Positions 1-5,712 of a DNA stretch of 11,462 nucleotides are shown here, one piece after another. The notes under the pieces were generated by a model that saw only the letters and a list, made by a program, of their open reading frames with translations, was not told the origin of the DNA and did no database searches. How positions within the stretch are numbered: position 1 is the first letter of the stretch; every line of letters starts with the position of its first letter. The position numbers were made by a program, and so were the translations under genes. The stretch lies in assembly GCA_030145435.1 (NCBI GenBank), contig JAQYVQ010000140.1:1-11462 (forward strand), written 5' to 3'. The DNA is from Syntrophobacteria bacterium (GTDB lineage: Bacteria > Desulfobacterota > DSWW01).

Positions 1-1
1 C

Positions 2-445
2 ATCGAGTTCGCCATCGAGAAGGAAGAAGCGGCTCAGAAGTTCTACCTCGCCCTCGCAGGGCGCGTTTCTGATGCCTCCACCCGGGAAAGCCTGGGATTC
101 CTGGCCAACGAGGAGGCCAAACACAAGGAATTCCTTGAGAAGTACCTGCGAGGCGAGATCCAGGAGGGTACGCTTCGGCTGACCGAGGTCGTGGAGTACA
201 AGATCCTCGAACACCTGGAGGAGGAACCGGTCGCGTCGGAGTCCTTGTCTCCGGAAGAGGCGTTCCTCCTGGCGGCGAAACGAGAGCAGGCCTCGTATCT
301 GTTCTACCGCGACCTGAGCCGGCTCCATGAGGACGGGCCCGTAAAGGACCTGCTGTCCAAAATGGCCAACGAAGAGCTTCGCCACAAAGAGAAAGTAGAG
401 TACCTTTACGCGAACACGGCGTTTCCTCAGACCTCGGGCGGCTGA
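2..445 (+). CDS. Ferritin-like (rubrerythrin-type) di-iron protein, 3' part only
   Basis: The reading frame is open from the window edge (first full codon at base 2) to the TGA at 443-445, so the N-terminus is missing; 147 residues are visible. The fragment is an all-helical four-helix-bundle domain with two internal halves. Each half has a helix with a metal-ligand-type glutamate (E8/E9 in EKEEAAQKFY; E95 in REQASYLFY) followed by a helix with an ExxH motif (E38..H41 in NEEAKHKE; E125..H128 in NEELRHKE). This is the ligand pattern of rubrerythrin/ferritin-like di-iron proteins, which in anaerobes often act in peroxide reduction or iron handling. There is no C-terminal rubredoxin CxxC pair, so it is not a classical full rubrerythrin unless that domain lies upstream. 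It is separated from nuoA by about 257 bp and a repeat element, so it is probably not in the same transcript. The specific function is unknown. Confidence 0.85.
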   Translation: MEFAIEKEEAAQKFYLALAGRVSDASTRESLGFLANEEAKHKEFLEKYLRGEIQEGTLRLTEVVEYKILEHLEEEPVASESLSPEEAFLLAAKREQASYLFYRDLSRLHEDGPVKDLLSKMANEELRHKEKVEYLYANTAFPQTSGG

Positions 446-470
446 GGCTCCGGGGCAAGGCAGGGGCCCA

Positions 471-565
471 TTGGCTATTAGCTTTTGGCTCCCAACAGTC
501 CCCCCCCACGAGGATGCCCATGCAGGAGGGGTGGTGGGCTAACAGCTAATAGCTAACAGCTTACA
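471..565. repeat. Inverted-repeat element made of 7-bp units (long stem-loop)
   Basis: Four tandem 7-bp units run from 538 to 565 (GCTAACA, GCTAATA, GCTAACA, GCTTACA). About 50 bp upstream, at 471-489, related units occur on the opposite strand (reverse complement GCCAAAA GCTAATA GCC). Arms 471-489 and 538-556 are complementary at 16 of 19 positions, and two of the three exceptions would be G-U pairs in RNA, so 18 of 19 could pair. The loop also has a C-run (500-507) that can partly pair with the G-rich stretch at 531-537, giving an extended hairpin of roughly 85 nt. There is no open frame in it. It lies just after the ferritin-like gene, where a terminator would be expected, but the U-tract of a standard intrinsic terminator is absent. 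It resembles dispersed REP/MITE-like intergenic repeats; copy number cannot be judged from one window. Confidence 0.7.
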
Positions 566-598
566 GCCCATTTTCGCCTTGAAACGACCGTCCATCGG

Positions 599-632
599 AT
601 GTCTTGTTTTCCTGGTAAATATATGATATCTA
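599..632 (+). promoter_or_regulatory. Candidate nuo operon promoter
   Basis: This is the only strongly AT-rich stretch in an otherwise GC-rich window, and it lies just upstream of the first nuo gene. TATGAT (622-627) matches the sigma-70 -10 consensus at 5 of 6 positions. The hexamer 17 bp upstream (ATGTCT, 599-604) is a weak -35. An overlapping alternative is TTGTTT (604-609) with TATCTA (627-632), also 17 bp apart but with 3 of 6 matches each. Initiation near 634-640 would give a leader of about 65-70 nt before the ATG of nuoA at 703. No clear operator or sigma-54 site was seen. Placement is inference. Confidence 0.35.
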
Positions 633-702
633 GTGAGCTTCGTTCAGCTTTTTGGACAGTACCGCTGCTCTCCGGACATACGCGGACAACAAAAAAAAAC
701 CC

Positions 703-1062
703 ATGCTATCACAGTACATCCCCGTCATCGTAGGCGTTCTCTGGGCTGCCCTCCTGGCCGCTGTGCTCATCGGCGTGTCCCTCTTATTCGGTCCCAGCCG
801 ACCGACGCCTGAGAAGGGGTCCACGTACGAGTGCGGGATCGACCCGATGATCGGGGACGCAAGGGCCCGCTTCTCCATCAAGTTCTATGTCGTCGCTGTC
901 CTGTTCCTCCTGTTCGACGTTGAGGTGGTGTTCATGTACCCGTGGGCCGTCCTTCTCCGGAAACTCGGCCTCCTCGGGTTGATCGAGATGATGACGTTCC
1001 TGCTGGTTCTCGTTGTGGCCTTCGTATACGTCTGGAAAAAGGGTGCCTTGAATTGGGAATAG
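703..1062 (+). CDS. nuoA: NADH-quinone oxidoreductase subunit A (complex I membrane arm)
   Basis: NuoA (ND3 homologue) is a three-helix membrane subunit at the junction of the peripheral and membrane arms. The loop after helix 1 forms part of the quinone cavity. From ATG 703 the protein has 119 residues, with helices near 5-29, 58-79 and 92-111. The signature loop PTPEKGSTYECGIDP (34-48, C44) is present, as are D72 and E74 in FDVE and E95; these fall at a constant offset of 7 from the E. coli residues D79, E81 and E102. An in-frame TTG at 652 would add 17 residues including a lysine-rich stretch. Neither start has a good ribosome binding site, and I prefer ATG 703 because it matches family length. 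A run of nine A (691-699) sits just before it. It is the first gene of the operon and its end overlaps the nuoB start by 10 bp. Confidence 0.93.
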   Translation: MLSQYIPVIVGVLWAALLAAVLIGVSLLFGPSRPTPEKGSTYECGIDPMIGDARARFSIKFYVVAVLFLLFDVEVVFMYPWAVLLRKLGLLGLIEMMTFLLVLVVAFVYVWKKGALNWE

Positions 1063-1550
1063 AATCCTCGCGTATCCTGCGAAACAGCCCGTTCGTAAAG
1101 CCCATTGACGCCATTCTGAACTGGTGCCGCGAGTACTCCTGCTGGCCCTATGCCTTCGGGACTGCCTGTTGCGCCATCGAGTTCATGGCCGTGGCGGCCA
1201 GCCACTATGACATCTCCCGATTCGGTGCGGAGGTGATCCGGTTCTCCCCCCGCCAGGCGGACCTGCTCGTCGTTTCCGGGACCATCAGCGAGAAGATGGC
1301 GCCGATCCTCAAGAAGATCTACGACCAGATATGCGAGCCCAAGTGGGTGATGGCGCACGGAGCCTGTACGTGCTCCGGGGGTATCTACGACAACTACTGC
1401 ACGGTTCAGGGGATTGACACGATCATCCCGGTCGATGTGTACGTACCGGGATGTCCGCCCACGCCGGAAGCCTTCCTGGACGGCCTGATCAAGATCCAGA
1501 AGATCATCGAAGGCGAATCGATCCGGGATCCCAAGTACTGCGGAGAATAG
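1053..1550 (+). CDS. nuoB: NADH-quinone oxidoreductase subunit B (carries cluster N2)
   Basis: NuoB (PSST) is the cytoplasmic-side subunit that binds the terminal [4Fe-4S] cluster N2, which passes electrons to quinone. The frame stays open further upstream, but that sequence lies inside nuoA and is not NuoB-like. The likely start is TTG 1053 (165 aa), with AAGGG about 9 nt upstream, overlapping nuoA by 10 bp. The ligands are visible: adjacent C39-C40 in TACCAIEF, C105 in GAC, and C134 in VPGCPP. They sit at a constant offset of 6 from the Thermus Nqo6 ligands as I recall them (45, 46, 111, 140). Oddities: C107 lies two residues after a cluster ligand (GACTCSGG) where the family usually has a small residue, H102 replaces the usual Met/Ser-type residue, and the usual PPRPE is PPTPE. 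There are ten cysteines in all. The adjacent cysteine pair and the NuoCD neighbour fit complex I. Confidence 0.95.
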   Translation: MGIESSRILRNSPFVKPIDAILNWCREYSCWPYAFGTACCAIEFMAVAASHYDISRFGAEVIRFSPRQADLLVVSGTISEKMAPILKKIYDQICEPKWVMAHGACTCSGGIYDNYCTVQGIDTIIPVDVYVPGCPPTPEAFLDGLIKIQKIIEGESIRDPKYCGE

Positions 1551-1581
1551 GGCCCTACGAAGAATAGGAGCTTTCGAAGCC

Positions 1582-3288
1582 TTGGCAGACCTCGTCGCAC
1601 AGACCCTTCTCGAGAAGTTCCCGGAAGCCGTCTCGCTTGCCCCGGACTTCCGCGACGAAGAGGCCGTGTGTGTAACCCGGGAGAGCATCATACAGGTGCT
1701 CCGGTTCCTGTACAGCAACCCGGACACGGAATACACGCTCCTCGAGGACATATGCGGGGCCGACTACCCGGGACGGGAAGACCGATTCGAGGTCGTCTAC
1801 CAGCTCTACTCTCTGAAGACGGGTGGGCATGTCCGCCTCAAGGTCGGCCTCCAAGAAGAGGATCCGACCCTGCCCACGGCAATCGGGATCTATAAGGCCG
1901 CCGACTGGTTCGAGCGGGAGGCCTTTGATCAGTACGGGATTCGGTTCGAGGGGCACCCGAATCTGCGAAGGGTCTTGAACCACGAGGATTTCGTGGGGCA
2001 CCCCCTGCGCAAGGACTATCCGATCAAGAAGCGCCAGAAGCTCACCCGGCCGACGAACCTGGGCTGGGAAGAGGGGCAATCGAGAGGCAACGGGGACGGG
2101 TCCGAACAAACCGGGGAAGAGCCGGAGTGGATGACCCTGAACATCGGGCCGGCCCACCCGACCATGCACGGGACCCTGCGCATCCTGGCCCGGCTCGAGG
2201 GAGAAACGATCCTCAAGGCCGAACCGGAGATCGGTTACCTCCACCGGGGCTTTGAGAAGACCTCGGAGGCCCTCACCTACCAGCAGGTGATCCCCCTGAC
2301 GGACCGCCTCAACTACTGCTCCGCCATGATGAACAACGTGGGCTACTGCAGGGCGGTCGAGAAGCTCCTCGGGATCGAGGTTTCGAAGCGGGTCCAGTAC
2401 ATCCGCGTGATCGTCAGCGAGCTGTCGCGCATCATCGACCATCTCGTCTGTATCGCCGCCAACCTGGTGGACATCGGCGCGCTGACGCCCTACTGGTACT
2501 GTTTCCGGGAGCGGGAGAACGTCTACGAGCTCCTGGAGGCCCTTTGTGGATCACGGCTGACGACCTCCTACACGCGCATCGGAGGCCTGTCCCACGACCT
2601 GCCCGACGGCTGGGTGGACAAGTGCCGGGAGTATATACGGGACAGAATTCCCCGGGCGATCGAGGAGACCGAGACCCTGATCACGAAGAACCGAATCTTC
2701 GTGGACCGCACCTCGGGCGTGGGCGCAATCTCGGCCGACGAAGCCCTCAACTGGGGATTCACAGGCCCCTGCCTGCGGGCCAGCGGCGTCCCCTTCGACG
2801 TGCGAAAAGCGAACCCTTACTACGACTACGACAAGTTCGACTTCGATATCCCTGTGGGAAGCAACGGCGACACCTACGATCGTTACCTGGTGCGCATGGA
2901 GGAGATGCGGCAGAGCCTGCGCATCATCGAACAGGCCCTGGACGGCCTGCCGGAGGGGCCCATCTCCGTTGAAGACAGACGCGTCTCCCTCCCGGAGAAG
3001 GATGCGGTTTACACGAAATTCGGGCCCCTGGTCCAGCACACAAAGCTGATCGTGGACGGGATCGTTCCTCCTGAGGGAGAGGTCTACTCGGTCACAGAGG
3101 CTGCTAACGGTGTGCTCGGATTCTACATCGTGAGCGACGGAACGAAGCGGCCCTATCGCATCAAGGTGCGACCGCCCTGCTTCGCGATCTTTCAGGCGCT
3201 GCCCCAACTCGTCGAAGGAAGCATGATTGCGGATCTCATCGCCATCGTCGGGAGCCTGAACATCATCGCCGGTGAACTCGACAGATAG
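1582..3288 (+). CDS. nuoCD: NADH-quinone oxidoreductase fused subunits C and D
   Basis: A single frame of 568 residues fuses NuoC (30-kDa subunit, about 1-150) to NuoD (49-kDa subunit, about 184-568) through a hydrophilic linker rich in Gly, Glu and Ser (about 151-183). The NuoC part ends with its signature: EREAFDQYGI, GHPNLRR, then GHPLRKDYP (139-147). NuoD forms the quinone site with NuoB. H196 in HPTMHG and Y245 in TDRLNY match the quinone-head ligands His38 and Tyr87 of the Thermus subunit, and the family-typical GE(L/V)DR C-terminus is present. The Ni-binding CxxC pairs of [NiFe] hydrogenases are absent, which separates it from group 4 hydrogenases and points to a true quinone reductase. 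The start is TTG 1582 with AGGAG at 1566-1570; no other start codon lies between the upstream stop and it. The same fusion is known in E. coli (about 600 aa). nuoB ends 31 bp upstream. Confidence 0.96.
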   Translation: MADLVAQTLLEKFPEAVSLAPDFRDEEAVCVTRESIIQVLRFLYSNPDTEYTLLEDICGADYPGREDRFEVVYQLYSLKTGGHVRLKVGLQEEDPTLPTAIGIYKAADWFEREAFDQYGIRFEGHPNLRRVLNHEDFVGHPLRKDYPIKKRQKLTRPTNLGWEEGQSRGNGDGSEQTGEEPEWMTLNIGPAHPTMHGTLRILARLEGETILKAEPEIGYLHRGFEKTSEALTYQQVIPLTDRLNYCSAMMNNVGYCRAVEKLLGIEVSKRVQYIRVIVSELSRIIDHLVCIAANLVDIGALTPYWYCFRERENVYELLEALCGSRLTTSYTRIGGLSHDLPDGWVDKCREYIRDRIPRAIEETETLITKNRIFVDRTSGVGAISADEALNWGFTGPCLRASGVPFDVRKANPYYDYDKFDFDIPVGSNGDTYDRYLVRMEEMRQSLRIIEQALDGLPEGPISVEDRRVSLPEKDAVYTKFGPLVQHTKLIVDGIVPPEGEVYSVTEAANGVLGFYIVSDGTKRPYRIKVRPPCFAIFQALPQLVEGSMIADLIAIVGSLNIIAGELDR

Positions 3289-3311
3289 CTGGAAAAGGTA
3301 ATCTAGAGAAA

Positions 3312-4397
3312 ATGTGGATTGACTATCTGGTCTGGACCTTACAAAACCTGCTCTTCCCGCTCGTGATCCCGGTCGTGCTGCTCACCGGCGTGATCCTGGC
3401 CGTGTGGGTCGAGAGGCGGGGCGCCGCCTTCATCCAGGACCGGGTGGGGCCGAACCGAGTCCACATCTTCGGCTTTCGGAACGCGGGGCTGATGCAACCC
3501 ATCGCGGATGCACTCAAGCTCCTCGTAAAGGAAGAATTCATGCCGGAGAAGGCGGACCGGTTCCTCTTCTTCCTGGCCCCGGCCCTGTCGATGATCCCCG
3601 CGCTCCTGACCTTTATGGTCATTCCCTTCGGCGACGTGCTCGTCCTCGGAAAGTACGAGATCCCCCTGCAGGTTGCCGACCTGAACGTGGGCGTCCTGTT
3701 CATATTCGCCATCGCGTCCCTGGGTGTGTTCGGGGTCGTGCTCGGCGGCTGGTCGCCGGACAACAAGTACTCGATTCTCGGCGGGCTCCGCTCGTCGGCG
3801 CAGATGATCAGCTACGAGATCTCCATGGGCCTGTCGATCATCGGCATCCTGATCGTGTTCGAGTCGGTTCGACTGAACGATATCGTGCAAATGCAGGGGG
3901 ATCTGCTGTTCGGATTCCTGCCGCGGTGGGGCATCGTTGTGCAACCTGTCGGCTTCCTGCTGTTCTTCATCGCCGCCCTGGCGGAAACGAACCGGATCCC
4001 CTTCGACCTTCCGGAGGCGGAGGCGGAAATCGTTGCGGGGTACCACCTCGAGTACTCGAGTTTCAAGTTCTCCATGTTCTTCATGGCCGAGTATGTGAAC
4101 ATGATGGTCGCCTCCGGGTTCATCGTAAGCCTCTTCCTGGGCGGGTGGCAGATCCCATGGGCGCCCACCGAAATGCTGGTCGAATGGAAGGGGCCACTCG
4201 TCGCGGCCGCTCTCCAGGTCGGCATGTTTGTCTTCAAACTCTGGTTTCTTATGTGGGTCTTCGTCTGGATTCGCTGGACCCTGCCCCGCTTCCGATATGA
4301 TCAGCTGATGAGCCTTGGCTGGCGGGTCATGCTGCCCTTGGCCCTGGCAAACATCTTTGTTACGTCGATCGTGCCGTTCGTGCTTGGAGTCTATTGA
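3312..4397 (+). CDS. nuoH: NADH-quinone oxidoreductase subunit H (complex I)
   Basis: NuoH (ND1) is the eight-helix membrane subunit that, with NuoB and NuoD, encloses the quinone chamber and starts the proton-relay axis. The 361-residue length is slightly above the family norm of about 325-350. Signatures visible: ERRGAAFIQDRVGPNR (34-49), QPIADALKLLVKE (62-74), YSILGGLRSSAQMISYE (153-169), and the acidic loop AETNRIPFDLPEAEAE (224-239) followed by GYHLEYSSFKF (243-253) and AEY (259-261). WTLPRFRYDQLM (322-333) is near the C-terminus. The glutamate-rich loop residues (E235, E237, E239, E247) proposed to couple quinone chemistry to pumping are intact. Start ATG 3312 has only weak upstream pairing (AAAAGG at 3293-3298, 13 nt away). 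It follows nuoCD by 23 bp, so there is no room for nuoEFG here. Confidence 0.97.
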   Translation: MWIDYLVWTLQNLLFPLVIPVVLLTGVILAVWVERRGAAFIQDRVGPNRVHIFGFRNAGLMQPIADALKLLVKEEFMPEKADRFLFFLAPALSMIPALLTFMVIPFGDVLVLGKYEIPLQVADLNVGVLFIFAIASLGVFGVVLGGWSPDNKYSILGGLRSSAQMISYEISMGLSIIGILIVFESVRLNDIVQMQGDLLFGFLPRWGIVVQPVGFLLFFIAALAETNRIPFDLPEAEAEIVAGYHLEYSSFKFSMFFMAEYVNMMVASGFIVSLFLGGWQIPWAPTEMLVEWKGPLVAAALQVGMFVFKLWFLMWVFVWIRWTLPRFRYDQLMSLGWRVMLPLALANIFVTSIVPFVLGVY

Positions 4398-4399
4398 GA

Positions 4400-4909
4400 A
4401 TGATCAAGATAAAGCCCGTGTCCCCCCTCGAGGGAAAGCGGTATCCGCTTCGTGAGAGGGTCTACCTGATCGAGATCCTCAAGGGGATGGGGCTTACCCT
4501 GAAGCATCTCGTCCGGAACCTGGCCACCTATCCGACCAAGAACCGCACGGTCGTGACGATCCAGTACCCGGAGGAGAAGAGAGAATACTCGCCCCGGTTT
4601 CGTGGGAAGCACCGCCTGAAGAAGAACCCGGACGGGTCGATGCGATGCGTGGCGTGCAAGCTCTGTGTGGAGAACTGCCCGTCCCACTGCATCTTCGTCG
4701 AGCCTGACGCCTACCCGGACCCGAGCAGGGGCAACTACCCGAAACGGTACGAGATCGACATCACCCGCTGTATCTTCTGCGGCTTCTGCGTGGAAGCCTG
4801 TCCGAAAGACGCGATCGAGATGACGGAGGTCTCTGAGATGGGAGACTCGGTCCGGGCCGTCTTTGACCGGGATTTCCTCCTCGCGGACGGGAAGGAGCCT
4901 GCTTCATGA
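4400..4909 (+). CDS. nuoI: NADH-quinone oxidoreductase subunit I (two [4Fe-4S] clusters)
   Basis: NuoI (TYKY) is a bacterial-type 8Fe ferredoxin subunit carrying clusters N6a and N6b, which relay electrons to N2. With 169 residues it is normal in length. Two CxxCxxCxxxCP motifs are present: C83, C86, C89, C93 (MRCVACKLCVENCP) and C124, C127, C130, C134 (TRCIFCGFCVEACP). The N-terminal 20-45 region is an amphipathic helix of the kind that anchors NuoI to the membrane arm. ATG 4400 is chosen because GGAG (4386-4389) is 10 nt upstream. A TTG at 4394, overlapping the nuoH stop by 4 bp, would add two residues but is too close to that site. With NuoE/F/G missing, NuoI would be the outermost cluster-bearing subunit and the probable docking site for an electron donor. 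That is inference. Confidence 0.96.
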   Translation: MIKIKPVSPLEGKRYPLRERVYLIEILKGMGLTLKHLVRNLATYPTKNRTVVTIQYPEEKREYSPRFRGKHRLKKNPDGSMRCVACKLCVENCPSHCIFVEPDAYPDPSRGNYPKRYEIDITRCIFCGFCVEACPKDAIEMTEVSEMGDSVRAVFDRDFLLADGKEPAS

Positions 4910-5415
4910 TCCAGGCGATCTTCTTCTACGTTTTTGCGGCTTCTGCGGTGGTCATGGCCCTCGCGGTCGTTTCCGCCAGGAACCCCATCTACAGCGCCAT
5001 GGCGCTGATCGGCTGTCTCCTGTCCGTGGCCAGCATCTTTGCGCTGCAATCGGCCCATCTCATGGCGCTCCTGCAGGTCATGGTCTACGCAGGGGCGATC
5101 ATGGTGCTGATCTTGTTCGTCCTCATGCTCCTGAACCTCTCTCCCCAGGAACTGGGGGAGAGGCGTGTCACGGTCCGGAGGGTAACGGGCGCTTACCTGA
5201 TCGGGGCGATCGTCACGCTGTTGATGGTAAGGCTTACAAAGCATCTCTGGGCGCCCGCCTCCGCGCTCGACCCGAATTTCGGAACGATCGAAGAGGTCGG
5301 AATGATCCTGTACACAAAGTATCTCCTGCCCTTTGAGATGGTCTCTCTCCTCCTGCTGGCGGCCATCATCGGGGCGGTGGTCCTGACACGGAAGGAAAAA
5401 GGGGATGGGCAATGA
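4906..5415 (+). CDS. nuoJ: NADH-quinone oxidoreductase subunit J
   Basis: NuoJ (ND6) is a five-helix membrane subunit between NuoA/H and NuoK. The 169-residue protein has the family signature MVYAGAIMVLILFVLMLLN (59-77), whose third helix carries the flexible pi-bulge region implicated in coupling, and the C-terminal FEMVSLLLLAAIIGA helix. The start ATG 4906 overlaps the nuoI stop in ATGA, and AAGGAG (4892-4897) lies 8 nt upstream, the best ribosome binding site in the window. Its end overlaps nuoK in the same ATGA arrangement, so nuoI, nuoJ and nuoK are likely translationally coupled. Confidence 0.95.
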   Translation: MIQAIFFYVFAASAVVMALAVVSARNPIYSAMALIGCLLSVASIFALQSAHLMALLQVMVYAGAIMVLILFVLMLLNLSPQELGERRVTVRRVTGAYLIGAIVTLLMVRLTKHLWAPASALDPNFGTIEEVGMILYTKYLLPFEMVSLLLLAAIIGAVVLTRKEKGDGQ

Positions 5416-5708
5416 CGAGTGAAACACTCGTTCTCAGCATACTCCTGTTCGCCATCGGAGCCACCGGCTTCGTGGTGCGCAGGAATGCGATCATCGTTCT
5501 CATGTCGCTCGAACTGATGCTGAACGCCGCGAACCTTGCGTTCGTCGACTTCTCCCGGCAGCACATGGACGTGACCGGCCATATCTACGTGTTCATGATC
5601 ATGACCGTGGCCGCCGCCGAAGCCGCCGTGGCGCTGGCCATCGTGGTCCGGATCTTCCGGACCCGGAGGGTGGTGAACCTGGACGAGATCAACCTGATGA
5701 AAGGATAG
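5412..5708 (+). CDS. nuoK: NADH-quinone oxidoreductase subunit K
   Basis: NuoK (ND4L) is a three-helix antiporter-like membrane subunit forming part of the proton path next to NuoN. The length of 98 residues is typical (about 100). The two membrane glutamates needed for pumping are present: E34 in SLELMLNAANL and E70 in VAAAEAAVALAI, each two positions before E36 and E72 of E. coli. ATG 5412 overlaps the nuoJ stop (ATGA), with GGGG at 5401-5404 just upstream. The C-terminal tail ends in NLMKG; the AAAGGATAG stretch encoding the end of this tail and the stop also supplies the ribosome binding site for nuoL. Confidence 0.96.
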   Translation: MTSETLVLSILLFAIGATGFVVRRNAIIVLMSLELMLNAANLAFVDFSRQHMDVTGHIYVFMIMTVAAAEAAVALAIVVRIFRTRRVVNLDEINLMKG

Positions 5709-5712
5709 TTTT

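Noticed and set aside
538..565. Possible CRISPR array in the heptamer repeats
   Set aside because: The units are 7 bp with no spacers, and no cas genes are nearby.
446..702. tRNA, small protein gene or riboswitch in the only large intergenic region
   Set aside because: No cloverleaf, known riboswitch core, or coding frame with a plausible start and composition was seen. The content is explained by the heptamer stem-loop and an AT-rich promoter-like stretch.
942..1052. Upstream extension of nuoB (to 942)
   Set aside because: The added sequence lies in nuoA in another frame and is not NuoB-like. With the TTG at 1053 the cluster ligands fall at a constant offset from known NuoB proteins.
1053..4909. 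Possible membrane-bound group 4 [NiFe] hydrogenase instead of complex I
   Set aside because: NuoD lacks the two CxxC nickel-binding motifs and keeps the quinone-site His and Tyr. NuoA, NuoJ, NuoK and three antiporter-like subunits follow in standard nuo order.
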